Assembly: GCA_030248195.1 (NCBI GenBank)
Contig: JASAND010010878.1
Coordinates: 23,090 to 87,089 of the forward strand
DNA from: Trissonchulus latispiculum
Taxonomy: Eukaryota > Nematoda > Enoplea > Enoplida > Ironidae
DNA length: 64,000 bases
Reading direction: 5' to 3'
Shown: positions 62,371 to 64,000 of the stretch, one piece after another
Numbering within the stretch: the stretch's first letter is position 1
Layout of the letters: each line of letters begins with the position of its first letter
Translations under genes and position numbers: made by a program
Notes under the pieces: generated by a model
The model's input: only the letters and a program-made list of their open reading frames with translations
Database searches by the model: none
What the model was told of the DNA's origin: nothing

Positions 62371-63547
62371 AGAAAAATTATCAAAATATTAAAATGTCTC
62401 GAAATGTAAAAAATCTCGAAATACAAAATGTCTCGAAAGATGAAAAGTCTAGAAATATAAAAGTCTCAAAACATAAATGTCTCAAAAAGATGAAATGTCT
62501 CGAAATCTTTCAATGCGGAATTAGAGAACATCCCCCTTAGCTAATGATCTCTCTTTGGGTAAGGGGGGGGGGTCCCTAAATAGTATTCAAAATCGTATTA
62601 AAATTGTTAACATTAACGCTTAAAGCAAACAATTGATTTGTTTTCCCTTGCTGGAAGTATGTAAAGTATGATTAATTAATAGATATATTTAAATTTAAAT
62701 AAATTCAAATTAGATCAAAAATTTTCTCTCTGATTTCAACTGAAATCTGTCTGTGTAGGATTGTTCTGAGGTAGTAATCCGGAATCCTGAAACACAATAA
62801 CTTGATTTATTTCTATAGTTGGGGTTCCTTTTCCCCAAATCAAGGTCACGCATTTAAAATTGATCATAATGCAAAAAATTGAGGTGGTTTTCTCCCTTTT
62901 GTTATCCGTTCACCGTTACGGGTAGAAACATTTATTTCTTTAAATAATTTTTTTTTTTTTTTTTTATTTATTTACCAATTTATTCTCTCCCTCCCCACAA
63001 AAATTCCCTAGCATTTTTGCCCAGCTATACCACTGGTGGTGTAGTCCGGGCGCCACGTAGTGCCTTATGAAGACCAATATGTAATTTTTCATTAATTTCT
63101 TTCATCTGCCTACCGTTTCTCAGTTTTCTGGGTTTCCTCCACACAGTTTGAGGTGGTCAGTATATAATTGCCGAATTTAAGCATTTTAAACTTGTCAGAC
63201 AGAACCCGCCAGAAGTTTAGCGATTTTTGACTGTTTTTTGTTGAAGAAAATGTAAAAACGTTTCTAAAAGTCCCCCTCTCCGTTTTGGGTGAGCCCCCTA
63301 CCAATGGGGTCCCTCCCGTGAAGCCCCGAAATAAAAAAATACCTAGGAATAAGTAAGTATATATGTACGTATATATCCTAAATCTAAAATCTTAGAAAAT
63401 TGAACCAGGTTTGATTTATTGGACAGATCATGCAGCTATGCATACAACGTTCAGCCAGCATTAACTAACAACCACATAGAGATCCATAAAATATTATAGC
63501 ACTTAAAGCACTTAAGTAACAGCACTTAAAATAGTTGAGCTTGTCTG

Positions 63548-63862
63548 GGCTTATTCTAGACCATTTTTCTTGGGGGAAGTCATTTTGGGGGAGGGAATTT
63601 TCAAAATGTTTCTAAAAACATGCTAAAAGTTACGCTATTTTTATAGTAAACATCAAAAATAAGTGTATTTAGTGCTTAAATAGGCTAAAACCGACTAAAA
63701 ATCTACGGCGAATATTTTTAAAATTTGGACTTCTGATCAATTTTTTAAGGACAAAAGTTGGTACCAAAAGGGGCACCCACTATTCTTGGGGGCGGGGGCG
63801 ATTGGGGGGGGGGGGGGCCCGCGGGCGGTGTTTATGGGACCCCCCTGTAGAATAAGCCCAGC
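63548..63862. mobile_element. Mirror copy of the nested miniature element
   Basis: The same element in inverted orientation within the right arm, with a G-run of different length. It was presumably present before the palindrome formed. Confidence 0.7.
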
Positions 63863-64000
63863 TTGTATACAAGGCAAAAAATATATATCTATACACGCGT
63901 ATTTGAGCAAATTCATATGAGCACAACATAAATCATATGGGGTAAGAAATGTCATATAAAATTTAAGAAAAAGATTGAGATTTTGCTAGTAATGTAAAAC

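Larger units (their letters stand above)
54259..64000. repeat. Giant inverted repeat (palindrome), arms about 4.9 kb, continues past window
   Basis: Sequence from 54259 rightwards reappears as the reverse complement reading leftwards from 64000. Landmarks pair as follows: 54405-54713 with 63548-63862; 54950-55150 with 63110-63300; 55934-56200 with 62100-62370; 56765-56995 with 61270-61515; 57230-57810 with 60440-61020; 58430-58600 with 59700-59870. The centre is near 59205. The outer arms look nearly identical; inner arms (57-61 kb) differ by many substitutions and indels. No credible gene is present. Confidence 0.9.

Overview
This is an AT-rich, intron-rich animal genome. The protein families point to a nematode: a multi-unit protein of the MIG-18-like fibronectin-type-I family, which I know as nematode-typical, and a ten-cysteine Ly-6 protein resembling ODR-2/HOT proteins. 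Introns run to several kilobases and are full of transposon debris. A repeat-rich non-Caenorhabditis lineage (for example Enoplea/Dorylaimia) would fit, but that is inference. Most long reading frames without cysteine patterns or splice logic are noise.

Layout. (1) 1-19900: one convincing signal-peptide first exon (295-436, ends in phase 1), then about 19 kb of non-coding DNA with terminal-inverted-repeat (TIR) elements, including an almost perfect 1.6-kb palindrome with an 8-bp target duplication (13568-15171) and a (TA)n(CTA)n microsatellite. (2) 19901-22321 (+): three-exon GPI-anchored Ly-6 gene. The distant exon at 295-436 is splice-compatible with it and could be an alternative first exon. 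(3) 24992-31282 (+): three-exon secreted MIG-18-like protein of 574 residues, with a 1.8-kb foldback element in its first intron. (4) 45548-32914 (-): a secreted cysteine-rich gene of at least 17 exons, nearly all bounded by phase-1 introns. Four consecutive A-C-B exon triplets encode small cysteine modules, followed by a D module, a Glu/Thr-rich exon and a PAN-like C-terminus. Its 5' end is not found. One of its introns holds a TIR element that has captured a myosin motor fragment.

(5) 46050-53112: a damaged copy of a long repeat, split by an LTR-retrotransposon-like insertion (46529-52178). The insertion has an intact gag-like frame, no recognisable polymerase, a membrane-segment frame and a decayed SGNH-hydrolase-like frame. 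(6) 54259-64000: a giant inverted repeat centred near 59205, with arms of about 4.9 kb running past the window end. It carries minisatellites and nested miniature elements and has no credible gene.

The three host genes encode extracellular or surface proteins, but nothing in the sequence shows that they act together. The main novelties are the triplet-amplified module gene, the myosin-carrying TIR element, a set of foldback elements sharing GGGCC-type ends with TTAAA-rich subterminal repeats, and the unusual gag plus SGNH retroelement.
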